Shown piece after piece: positions 1-7,120 of a stretch of DNA of 43,347 nucleotides (position 1 is its first letter; every line of letters begins with the position of its first letter). The notes below the pieces were generated by a model. The model had not been told where the DNA came from, made no database searches, and was given only the letters and a program-made list of their open reading frames with translations. Origin of the DNA: Pseudomonadota bacterium (GTDB lineage: Bacteria; Myxococcota_A; UBA796; SXON01); NCBI GenBank assembly GCA_005778355.1, contig SXON01000073.1, positions 1-43,347 of the forward strand. The letters run 5' to 3'. The position numbers were made by a program, and so were the translations under genes.

Positions 1-231
1 GCGGCGAACAGGGCGCTCCTGGAGCTGTTCTTCCTGCCCTCGTACGCGCCGGAACTAAACCCGACGGAGCTGCTCAACCACGACCTGAAGGCGAACGCGG
101 TGGGCCGCAAGCGGGCGCGGACGCTCCCCGAGCTCAAGAAGGACGTCACGGGACACCTGGAGGGACGCGCGGCCTCTCCGGACGTCATCCGCAACTTCTT
201 CCTGCAAGCAGATGTACGTTACGCCGCATGA
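1..231 (+). CDS. IS630-family transposase, C-terminal fragment
   Basis: Frame 1 is open from the window edge to a TGA at 229-231 (76 residues). It contains FLPSYAPELNPTE followed by LLNHDLK, which matches the last catalytic block of IS630/Tc1-mariner DDE transposases; the Glu of NPTE is the third acidic catalytic residue. The rest of the protein lies off the left edge, so I cannot say whether the element is intact. I could not delimit a terminal inverted repeat or a TA target duplication in the ~30 bases downstream. A truncated macro-domain gene begins just after it, which suggests insertion-related damage. Confidence 0.88.
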   Translation, partial: AANRALLELFFLPSYAPELNPTELLNHDLKANAVGRKRARTLPELKKDVTGHLEGRAASPDVIRNFFLQADVRYAA

Positions 232-264
232 ATGTCCACTGTATGGCCGCCGGAGTAGTATTAG

Positions 265-684
265 CGCCTATGCGAACGACGGGAGGCCTGCCTCCGGGTC
301 GCGGAGGTACGTCCGGGTGTGCGCTGCCCCACCGGGGAGGACTGGGTCGCGCCTGCGGGGCAGCTGGCGGCCCGGATGGTCATCCACCCGGTTGGGCCGT
401 TCTGGCGGGGCGGCGTTGACGGCGAGCCCCGCCACCTCGCGAGTTCCTACCGGAGCTGCCTCGCGCTCGCCCGTGACAATGGGTTGAAACCCAATGTCTT
501 CCCCGCGATCAGTCGCGGCGCCCACGGCTACCCCATTGCCGACGCGGCGAGGGTCGCGATCACCGAGACCAGCGCCTTGGGCGAGGTGGAGGCGCTCCCC
601 GGACGGTTCGTGCACGTCGCCATCGACCGCGATGTCCACGCGCGCGCGGAGGTCGCGGTAACACCACCTACTCCACCCCCTTGA
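265..684 (+). pseudogene. Truncated macro-domain (ADP-ribose-binding) gene remnant
   Basis: The frame opens after a TAG at 262-264. Its product carries, in order, RCPTGE, VIHPVGPFWRGG, the LASSYRSCLALA helix and FPAISRGAHGYP. These are the order and spacing of the second half of a macro domain (the O-acetyl-ADP-ribose deacetylase type reads VIH.VGP..RGG and FPAISTG..GYP). The first half, with the N-terminal ADP-ribose-binding loop, is absent: upstream are stops and then the transposase fragment. A GTG at 319 could start translation but would lie inside the fold. The 3' end overlaps the convergent DUF4846 gene by 17 bases. I read it as a 5'-truncated relic, probably left by the IS630 insertion. 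Confidence 0.72.
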
Positions 685-1471
685 ACCTTCTCAACCCGGT
701 CCACGGCACGGAGAGCGGGCTCGTCTCGAGGTACTCGCCACCCACGTGAAACCACCCGCCCTGCGGCCCCGGACACAGGTGGAAGTCCATCGCTGGCATG
801 AAGCCCTGCCCCACCAGCACCCAGATCTTCTCGCGACTCCAGGCCACGTCGAGCACCAGCACAGCGTGACCCGGCGAGCCCGCAAACATCACCACGTCGC
901 CCGGCTCGATGACCGTGTGATCAAACTCGCCCACCTCGTTCAGCCGCGTGGTGTCGCGTTTGAGGGAGATGGTGCCCGCGTACATGAACAGGTCGCTGAG
1001 CCAGGCCTCGAAGTTGGTGTCAGAATCGTCCACGACGCCCGTGTGTCGTACTTCCACCTTGTCGTCTCTCACTACCGGACGGTCGCCTGTCTTCCAGGCC
1101 GACCAGGCTGACTTCCAGCCATTGGTGTAACGAAACGCCGGGTCGTAGCCCGACTGTCGCATCCAGGTGGCCCGCAGGCGCAGAATGGAGTCCGCACACT
1201 GCTGCAGGTCGCCGGGCACCAACGGCATGTCGACCACGCGCAAGGGCTCTATGGCCATCACCCGCCCACGATAGTCCTTCACCGGCGTGCCCCCGGGGCG
1301 CAGGGGCAGGGCACCAAGGAAGCTGCCCCAGGGATCGCCCGGCTGGCGCCGATTGCCTCGGGCGAGGGTGCCCGGGGGTGGGATCACCCCGCTGACGGTG
1401 TCGCCGACGGGGGTGGTGCCGAGCAAGACCGGCGCGGCGAGCGAGGAAACGACGAACTGGCGGCGATTCAC
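668..1471 (-). CDS. DUF4846 family protein with Tat-type signal
   Basis: 267 residues. The N-terminus NRRQFVVSSLAAPVLLG is a twin-arginine-type signal with a short hydrophobic core, so export of a folded protein is likely. The body has the features of DUF4846: a central tract with LRLRATWMRQSGY, and a C-terminal block with EPGDVVMFAGSPGHAVLVLDVAW followed by VLVGQGFMPAMDFHL. The Gly-His in the second block is the most conserved feature I recognise. No enzymatic function is established for the family. The GTG start overlaps the stop of the preceding 51-residue gene (GTGA), so it is the last gene of the glycosyltransferase operon; a role on cell-surface glycans is an inference from that context only. 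Confidence 0.85.
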   Translation of the reverse strand: MNRRQFVVSSLAAPVLLGTTPVGDTVSGVIPPPGTLARGNRRQPGDPWGSFLGALPLRPGGTPVKDYRGRVMAIEPLRVVDMPLVPGDLQQCADSILRLRATWMRQSGYDPAFRYTNGWKSAWSAWKTGDRPVVRDDKVEVRHTGVVDDSDTNFEAWLSDLFMYAGTISLKRDTTRLNEVGEFDHTVIEPGDVVMFAGSPGHAVLVLDVAWSREKIWVLVGQGFMPAMDFHLCPGPQGGWFHVGGEYLETSPLSVPWTGLRRFKGVE

Positions 1472-1623
1472 AAGGCCAGTCTAGCGCGAGTCAGTCGCGC
1501 CAGGAGACGAAGCGGCAACAGCATCCACCAGAGGAACATCCCGTAGCCGCGCCACGCCAGCCTGGCGAGCGACATGGGGAAACGGCGAGCGAGGCGGGAC
1601 ACACGGCGGAGGGGTCGTTTCAT
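1468..1623 (-). CDS. Small basic membrane-associated protein (51 aa), translationally coupled
   Basis: I recognise no family. The ATG at 1623 overlaps the stop of the upstream GT2 gene (ATGA), and its TGA overlaps the GTG of the DUF4846 gene (GTGA). Such exact coupling at both ends is what shows that it is translated. The product is strongly basic (about 13 Arg), with an N-terminal Arg-rich tract and one amphipathic or hydrophobic stretch, YGMFLWWMLLPLRLLARL, near residues 28-45. It could anchor or tether the neighbouring glycosyltransferases or the exported partner at the inner membrane. It is too short for confident homology, and could be a spacer ORF kept only for coupling. Confidence 0.55.
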   Translation of the reverse strand: MKRPLRRVSRLARRFPMSLARLAWRGYGMFLWWMLLPLRLLARLTRARLAL

Positions 1624-2516
1624 GGCAGGCGCGGAATCTCCTGGTCGGGACCCTCCTTGTACGCGCCAACCCCCTCCTTCATTGCATCCAGGAGAATCTT
1701 GACCGTCGACGGGTCGCGCCAGCGCGCCGCCCTCGCGAGCGCGATCGCTCCGAAGGTGGCGACCGACCGCGCCACGCCAGGCCAGCCGCGATGCTTCCGC
1801 ACGAAGTAGCCGGTGCTCCGGAAGCGCCACTTCTCGCCACGAAGCGCGTCTTCCACGCGCACGCCGCCGGTGGGTGAGCTCAGGTGCACCAGCTCCGCGC
1901 GAGGCTCGTACACGAGCTTCCAGCCAGCCTGATGCACCCGCCAGGAGTAGTCGGTGTCTTCCAGGAGCGCGGTGCCGATGTAGTTGCGGTCGAAACCGCC
2001 GACCTGTCGTACCGCCTCCATTCGGTAGCTCATGTTCGCGCCCTTGAGGCCGAGGATCTCCTGCTTCTCGGTACCCCACATGTTGGTGAGCGTGCGGCCA
2101 CCGGCGCTGAGGTGCGCGGCCACGCGGTCGACATTGGGACGCACGAAGCGCTCCACGATGCGCCCGGTGACGCCTCCAACCCTCGTCTCGGCGTAGTTGT
2201 CGACGTGCGCGTGCAGGAAGTCAGGGTGAATGAGGATCACGTCGTCGTCGAGGAAGAGCACCACCCGGCAGTCGATTCGCGCCAGGGCCTCGTTGCGCGC
2301 GTTCGGAAGGCTCTTGCGGGCGATGTGCACGTAGCGAAGGCGCGGATCGGAGAGCGTAGCGACGAGCGACTCGTTGGCGGCGCGCCCCTCGGAATCGGAC
2401 TGGTCGATCACCCACAAGTCGAAGTCGCGACACTCCTGCGAGAGTACTTGACGCACCGTGTCGTGGAACAGCTTCCCCCGGTTCAAGGTGGGGATAACGA
2501 CGCTCAGCTCAGGCAC
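1620..2516 (-). CDS. Family 2 glycosyltransferase
   Basis: 298 residues from the chosen GTG. It begins PELSVVIPTLNRG, the standard first strand of GT-A glycosyltransferases, and continues with WVIDQSDSEG, SLPNARNEAL and VVLFLDDDV (acidic metal/UDP-sugar motif at residues 90-92). The later block LLEDTDYSWRVHQAGW is the ED motif near the acceptor site. An ATG 27 bases further upstream exists, but it would lie inside the GT4 gene and add residues not seen in the family. The GTG overlaps the GT4 stop by 8 bases. It probably adds a sugar to a lipid-linked or surface glycan together with the GT4 neighbour; donor and acceptor cannot be read from the sequence. Confidence 0.92.
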   Translation of the reverse strand: MPELSVVIPTLNRGKLFHDTVRQVLSQECRDFDLWVIDQSDSEGRAANESLVATLSDPRLRYVHIARKSLPNARNEALARIDCRVVLFLDDDVILIHPDFLHAHVDNYAETRVGGVTGRIVERFVRPNVDRVAAHLSAGGRTLTNMWGTEKQEILGLKGANMSYRMEAVRQVGGFDRNYIGTALLEDTDYSWRVHQAGWKLVYEPRAELVHLSSPTGGVRVEDALRGEKWRFRSTGYFVRKHRGWPGVARSVATFGAIALARAARWRDPSTVKILLDAMKEGVGAYKEGPDQEIPRLP

Positions 2517-3687
2517 GCGGGTAGATCTCCAACAGGCGGTCAACGCTGGCGCGCCACGTAAACCGCGACTCGACCAGCCGCCGACCCGCCGCCCGCATCC
2601 CGGGGAGCGGCTCTGCCATCGCGCGGGACAAGGCGGCCTGCAGGTCGGGGACGCTCTCGCTCTCGACCAGGAGCCCGTTCACGCCGTGCTCCAGGTAGTC
2701 GTCCCTCGCCGCCTCCACCGCGTGGCTCACGATACAGAGCGCCCCGGCGTACATGCCCTCGAAGACGACGCCACCGACCGTCTCCCCGCGTGAGGGCAAC
2801 GCGACGATCGACGCCTCCGCGATGAGCGTCACCTGCTCGTCGCGAGGCAGCTGGGTGATCACGATGTCGGCGGAGGAAGCAGCGCGGGCCCGCACCGCGT
2901 CGGCGAAATCGGGTTCATTCACCGGCCCGGCGATGACCAGCTTCCAGCCCTCGCGCGCGAGCGGCAGGAAGGCCTCCACGAGCAAGTCGGCTCCCTTCTG
3001 TCGCGACAGCCGCGACGGCGCCACCACGAGCTTCGCCATGCCAAGACCGAGCTTCTCGCGGAGTGCCCGTCGTCGCCCCGGGGTAACCCCGTCGAACTCG
3101 GCCGGGTCGACGGCCATGCCGATGTGCGTGCGCACGTTGTCGAGGCCGAGCTCCGCCGACAAGGCGGTGGTCGCGGCGGGCGAGTCGGCGATCACGACGT
3201 CAGCGCGGGCCAGCAGGGGACGTACCCAGCGTCGCCAGTAGGCGGCCCGGAGGCGCTTGTTCAGCCCGCCCACGCCGGACAGGATCTCCCTCAGGAACTC
3301 GGCGGTGACATAGTTCTGGACCACCAGGGGCGTGCCGGTGGCCGCGTGCCGGGCCGCGAGCGCGTCGAGATGGAGGGACGGGTAGCCCACGCACACCAAG
3401 AGGTCGGCCACGAGCCAGCTGTCGCGCAGGAAGTCGGGGGTGATCGCGTTCTTCTCCAGTGGGTTCTTGCCCGGCGCCCAGCTGGAGGGGCGTCGGTACA
3501 CCCGGACCCCGTTCTCCTCGAACTCCCCGGCGCTCACCTGAGACGAGCCGTCCATGTTGGTGAAGGGCGTGGTGTGCACGTGGACCTCGTGCCCACGGCG
3601 CGCCAGCTCCTCGGCCTGGTGCTGGAGGATCACCTCGCCACCGCCGATGCACGGCGGGTAGAAGTAGCTGAAGAAGCGAACGCGCAC
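2509..3687 (-). CDS. Family 4 glycosyltransferase
   Basis: 392 residues from a GTG start. The N-terminus RVRFFSYFYPPCIGGGEV is the GT4 opening, with a Gly-rich loop that contacts the acceptor side. The second Rossmann domain starts near VVAPSRLSRQKGADLLVEAF and contains SRGETVGGVVFEGMYAG, which is the EX7E motif holding the nucleotide-sugar donor. Length and domain order are normal for GT4 (GT-B fold). It is first in the minus-strand operon, followed by the GT2, the 51-residue protein and the DUF4846 protein. A GATAGT hexamer about 9 bases upstream of the start may be a -10 element. Substrate unknown. Confidence 0.93.
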   Translation of the reverse strand: MRVRFFSYFYPPCIGGGEVILQHQAEELARRGHEVHVHTTPFTNMDGSSQVSAGEFEENGVRVYRRPSSWAPGKNPLEKNAITPDFLRDSWLVADLLVCVGYPSLHLDALAARHAATGTPLVVQNYVTAEFLREILSGVGGLNKRLRAAYWRRWVRPLLARADVVIADSPAATTALSAELGLDNVRTHIGMAVDPAEFDGVTPGRRRALREKLGLGMAKLVVAPSRLSRQKGADLLVEAFLPLAREGWKLVIAGPVNEPDFADAVRARAASSADIVITQLPRDEQVTLIAEASIVALPSRGETVGGVVFEGMYAGALCIVSHAVEAARDDYLEHGVNGLLVESESVPDLQAALSRAMAEPLPGMRAAGRRLVESRFTWRASVDRLLEIYPRA

Positions 3688-3726
3688 CGCTTCGCGACTA
3701 TCCCGCCCTCGTTAGTCCCGGGGCCC

Positions 3727-5100
3727 ATGGAAGCCGTCGCCCGCACCGTTGCCGAAGCCCAGCTCGCCGCCTTCGCCCATCCCTGGCCCGCCACCCTCGA
3801 CCGCCTGCTCGCGGCGTGTACCCCCTACGAGATCCGCGCCGCGGCCGTGCCGAGCCTCGTTCCCGACGCCTCGGCGCCCGCCCGCCTCCGCCGCCAGCAC
3901 GCGCGTGCGCTCGGGCTCGACGAAGCCGATCTCGACTACCGCGAGTGTTTTCCCGGCCTCGATCTCGGTATCTACGCCTGCTCCCACTCGATGGGCGTGC
4001 CCTCGGTGGCCGGCCCAGCCGCCGTGGCCGACCACCTCGCCCAGCTCGGTCGTCACGGCATCGGCACCTGGGATGAGGGGCAGTGGGTGAAGGTGATGGA
4101 GCAGTACCGCCAGCGCGTGGCGGTGCTGGTGGGCGGCAACCTCGAAGCGGGCGACGTCACCTGGTTCCCCAACGCCTCCGACGCCCTCTCCGCCGTGCTC
4201 GAGTGTGTCGATGGCGGCACGCTGGTCTACACCCGCGGCCACTTCACCACCGGCCACTACGTGCACCACCAGTGGTCGACCAACACCGGTGGCACGCTGG
4301 TCGAAGTGCCCACCGACGACGACGGCTCGGTACCCACGGAACGCCTCATCGACGCGCTCACGCCCAGCGTCCGCGTGCTGTCCATCTCCCACGCGCTCTT
4401 CGAGTCCGGCTGGCTGCAAGACCTGCCCGCGCTCGCCGCCGCGCTGCGCGAGCGGTCCCCGCGCGCGTTCCTGCTGGTCGATGCCTACCAGACCGCAGGC
4501 TCCGTCCCCATCGACGCCGCCGCGCTCGGCGACCACGTGGTGGTGGTGGCCGCCGGTCACAAGCAGCTTCGCAGTGGCACGGGGGCGGGCTTCATGTACA
4601 TGTCTCGACGCCTGCTCGCCGAGTTGACCCCTCGCCGCACCGGCTGGTGGAATCATCGTGAGCCATTCGCCTTCGAGAAGGGCGCCGTCGTACGCGCCGA
4701 CGACGGTACGCGCTTCCGCACGGGCACCCCCACGGTGATGGGAATGGCGATGTTGCTGGGCGAGCTCGCGACCCTGGCGGCCTCGGCCGGAGGCGACCTT
4801 GGCGCGGCCGTCCAACGGGCGCGTCGGGTGACGCAGGGACTGGTCGATACCGCCCTCGTCAATGCCGCCCGACACGGCCTGCGCGTGCGCGGCGACTGGC
4901 CTTCCGAGCGGCGGGCCGCCTTCGCCTGCGTGGAGGTCGACGACGGCCCGAGGGTGAACGAGGTGCTGGCGCAGCAGGGAATCCGCGCAGACTTCCGCCC
5001 GCGTGCCGGCAAGGCGGGCTGGATGCGGGTGAGCGGGAACTCGGCGGGATTTCCCTACGAGATCGAGGCCGTCATCGAGGCGATTGCCCGCGCACGCTGA
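3727..5100 (+). CDS. Aminotransferase class V-fold, kynureninase-like PLP enzyme
   Basis: 457 residues from the ATG at 3727; the frame is open much further upstream, but only as a shadow of the opposite GT4 gene. The order of features follows kynureninase-type fold-type-I PLP enzymes: YRECFPGL...YACSHSMG near 71-90, a GTWDEGQW substrate-side segment, VDAYQ with Asp252 to hold the pyridine nitrogen, and GHKQLRSGTGAGF with Lys279 as the likely PLP Schiff-base lysine. RFRTGTP near the end of the large domain binds phosphate from the other subunit in related enzymes. It could act on a 3-hydroxykynurenine-like or other amino acid. No other tryptophan-pathway gene is adjacent, so I would not call it kynU. 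Confidence 0.85.
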   Translation: MEAVARTVAEAQLAAFAHPWPATLDRLLAACTPYEIRAAAVPSLVPDASAPARLRRQHARALGLDEADLDYRECFPGLDLGIYACSHSMGVPSVAGPAAVADHLAQLGRHGIGTWDEGQWVKVMEQYRQRVAVLVGGNLEAGDVTWFPNASDALSAVLECVDGGTLVYTRGHFTTGHYVHHQWSTNTGGTLVEVPTDDDGSVPTERLIDALTPSVRVLSISHALFESGWLQDLPALAAALRERSPRAFLLVDAYQTAGSVPIDAAALGDHVVVVAAGHKQLRSGTGAGFMYMSRRLLAELTPRRTGWWNHREPFAFEKGAVVRADDGTRFRTGTPTVMGMAMLLGELATLAASAGGDLGAAVQRARRVTQGLVDTALVNAARHGLRVRGDWPSERRAAFACVEVDDGPRVNEVLAQQGIRADFRPRAGKAGWMRVSGNSAGFPYEIEAVIEAIARAR

Positions 5101-5641
5101 TCCCCGACTCGTCGAGCGCAAGGGCGTGGGCGCCATCGACCCACACCGCGTCGCCGGCCTCGGCAAAGGAGAGCGCGAGGTTGGCCCGGGGCAAGGCCAC
5201 CGACGCGAGGGTGCGCTCGCGATCGATATCGACGAGCAAAACCAGCGCAGAACTGTCATCCCGGTTCACGGTAACCGCGAGCCAGTCGCGACGGCCGTGG
5301 CCCAGCACCAGCGCCGGGCTTCCCGGCAAGTACACGTCAAGGTTTCGGTAGGACTTGTCGCCCGGGTGACGCACCTGGAGCCGCAGGTCGCTCATCACCA
5401 GCACGGCGCGGTCGTCGGGCAAGACCTCCACGCGCGTGGGGTAACGCTCCGACACGAGCCAACGGTGCACGAGACGGGCGTTGTCGGACTCGTCGACGAT
5501 CCACCAGCAAACGACATCCTCGTCGGCGGCGAGCACGTACGCGCTCCCGTCGGCGGCCACGTCGTCGTCGAGCACGTTGGCCTCGAACAGCGGCGAGGGG
5601 CAAGAAACAGCGGCCTGGGACAGGGACAGGGCAAAAAGCAT
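5072..5641 (-). CDS. Hypothetical secreted protein, WD/propeller-like
   Basis: 189 residues with an apparent N-terminal signal (MLFALSLSQAAVSC) and a good ribosome-binding site (GGAGG about 8 bases upstream). I recognise no family. The body alternates beta-rich segments with repeated acidic turns (AYVLAADEDVVCWW, PDDRAVLVMSD, VNRDDSSALVLLVD), like blades of a short beta-propeller. It overlaps the end of the convergent PLP-enzyme gene by 29 bases. The Cys at the end of the signal could make it a lipoprotein, but the lipobox is weak. Confidence 0.65.
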   Translation of the reverse strand: MLFALSLSQAAVSCPSPLFEANVLDDDVAADGSAYVLAADEDVVCWWIVDESDNARLVHRWLVSERYPTRVEVLPDDRAVLVMSDLRLQVRHPGDKSYRNLDVYLPGSPALVLGHGRRDWLAVTVNRDDSSALVLLVDIDRERTLASVALPRANLALSFAEAGDAVWVDGAHALALDESGISVRGQSPR

Positions 5642-5776
5642 GGACGACCTCCGCCTCGGGAGCCGTGCAAGTGCCGTGCCGACGGTTCGAACTATGTTTT
5701 TGTCACGACCACCCTGACGAACGTCGATCCGGGCGACGGACGTCCGTCACCCCCTGCCGACGCGCGCGGAGCGGTG

Positions 5777-5782
5777 TAGGCT
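5777..5782 (+). promoter_or_regulatory. Candidate -10 element (TAGGCT) for the arylsulfotransferase gene
   Basis: TAGGCT ends 6 bases before the ATG at 5789, and no Shine-Dalgarno sequence lies between. A start site 6-7 bases below a -10 box would put the mRNA 5' end at or next to the ATG, so a leaderless transcript is likely. No convincing -35 is visible. Confidence 0.4.
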
Positions 5783-5788
5783 GCGGCC

Positions 5789-7114
5789 ATGCGGATGACG
5801 CCCGGCGTGCTCTTCCTCGCCGTGGCCTGCGAAGCGCCCGCCCTCCCACCTCCCGACGTGGCCGTGTCGGGCTACGTCCCGAGCGTCGTGACCGGTGCGT
5901 GGTCGGGCGAGGCGGAGGCGGTGTCGCTCGTGGCCCTGGACGACGCGGGAAAGGAAGTGTCGCGATGGACGGCCGAGGCCGGCGAGGAGGGCAAGTGGCG
6001 CGCGGTAAGCTTCGGCCTGCACCCCGCCACGCGCTACCACTTCGCCGTCGAGGTGCAATCCGACGGGGCCACCGCCAAGAGCGAGGCGGTCGAGCTGTCG
6101 ACCGGTGGCGCACCCGACGCCCTCGAGCCGCTGGTCGTCGAGGAGAATACGCGTAACGACGGCTTCTTCGCGACCGGCGCCATCACCAGCACGCCGTGGG
6201 CGGTGATCTACGATGCGGAAGGCGTGCCGGTGTGGTGGTGGGCCGTCGCCGACCCCGAGGCGCTCGTCACCCGCGTGCGCCGGTGCGCCGACGGGCAAAC
6301 CTTGCTGGTGAACGCCTTCGAAGGGATCAACCTCGATCCCGAGAGCGGCATGCACCTGTACCGCGTGGCGTACGACGGCAAGCTGGTGGAGGACATCAGC
6401 ATGCTCGGGGCCCACCACGACTACGTTGAATTGCCCGACGGGGGCCTGGCCTGGCTGGCCTACGAGGAAAGGACGGAGGAAGGCAGCTCGCACGTGGGCG
6501 ACCTCGTGGTCGAGCGCGACGCCGACGGCCAGACGCGCGAGGTGTGGAACGCCTTCGACTGGTACGACTGGCGAGACTACGAGGTGGAGACCACGAGCTC
6601 GTTCCTGCATGCCAACGTCCTGAACTACGACGCGAACCGCGACGTGTACTGGCTGAGCCTGCGCAACCCGGGTGCCTACATCGCTGTCGACCGGTCGACG
6701 GGCAAGATCGTCGAGACCCTCCTCGGCCCGGAGTCCGATGTCCGACTCGTGGCCAGCCCCGCGCCGAGTCACCCCCATGGTTTCCGCTGGCTCGACGACG
6801 AGACGCTCCTCCTGATGGACAACCGCGATTCCGAGGACGAGGTGTCGAGGGTCGCGCGCTACGTGGTCGATCGCGAAGAGGACGTGATGGCCCAGGAGTG
6901 GGCGTTTGCCTCCGACCAGGGCATCCACCTGCTCGGCCTGGGTGACGTGACCAAGCTGCCCAACGACGACGTCGTGGCGCTCTGGAGCACCGCCGGGCAG
7001 ATCCAGCGCCTTGACGAGGATGACGCCACCGTCTGGAGAGCCACGGCGCCCATCGGCACCGCATTTGCCTACATCGAGTGGACCGACAGCACGGACACCC
7101 GCCCCTGGCCCTGA
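5789..7114 (+). CDS. Arylsulfotransferase (ASST)-like lipoprotein
   Basis: 441 residues. The N-terminus MRMTPGVLFLAVACE has a short hydrophobic run ending in a Cys, consistent with lipidation. After an Ig/fibronectin-like segment (residues ~25-110), the remainder is a propeller-like domain with ASST-family hallmarks: HHDYVELPDGGLAWL, FLHANVLNYD followed by VYWLSLRNPGAYIAVD, and SHPHGFRWLDDETLLLMDN. In ASST enzymes conserved histidines in these blades form the active site that moves sulfate between phenols. The partner phenol is unknown, and many members in this type of genome are uncharacterised. It ends 6 bases from the convergent BPI-like gene. Confidence 0.8.
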   Translation: MRMTPGVLFLAVACEAPALPPPDVAVSGYVPSVVTGAWSGEAEAVSLVALDDAGKEVSRWTAEAGEEGKWRAVSFGLHPATRYHFAVEVQSDGATAKSEAVELSTGGAPDALEPLVVEENTRNDGFFATGAITSTPWAVIYDAEGVPVWWWAVADPEALVTRVRRCADGQTLLVNAFEGINLDPESGMHLYRVAYDGKLVEDISMLGAHHDYVELPDGGLAWLAYEERTEEGSSHVGDLVVERDADGQTREVWNAFDWYDWRDYEVETTSSFLHANVLNYDANRDVYWLSLRNPGAYIAVDRSTGKIVETLLGPESDVRLVASPAPSHPHGFRWLDDETLLLMDNRDSEDEVSRVARYVVDREEDVMAQEWAFASDQGIHLLGLGDVTKLPNDDVVALWSTAGQIQRLDEDDATVWRATAPIGTAFAYIEWTDSTDTRPWP

Positions 7115-7120
7115 TGGCAG

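Noticed and set aside
3727..5100. Naming the PLP enzyme kynU
   Set aside because: The active-site lysine context and chain are kynureninase-like, but no kynurenine-pathway neighbour is present and the substrate residues cannot be matched with confidence.
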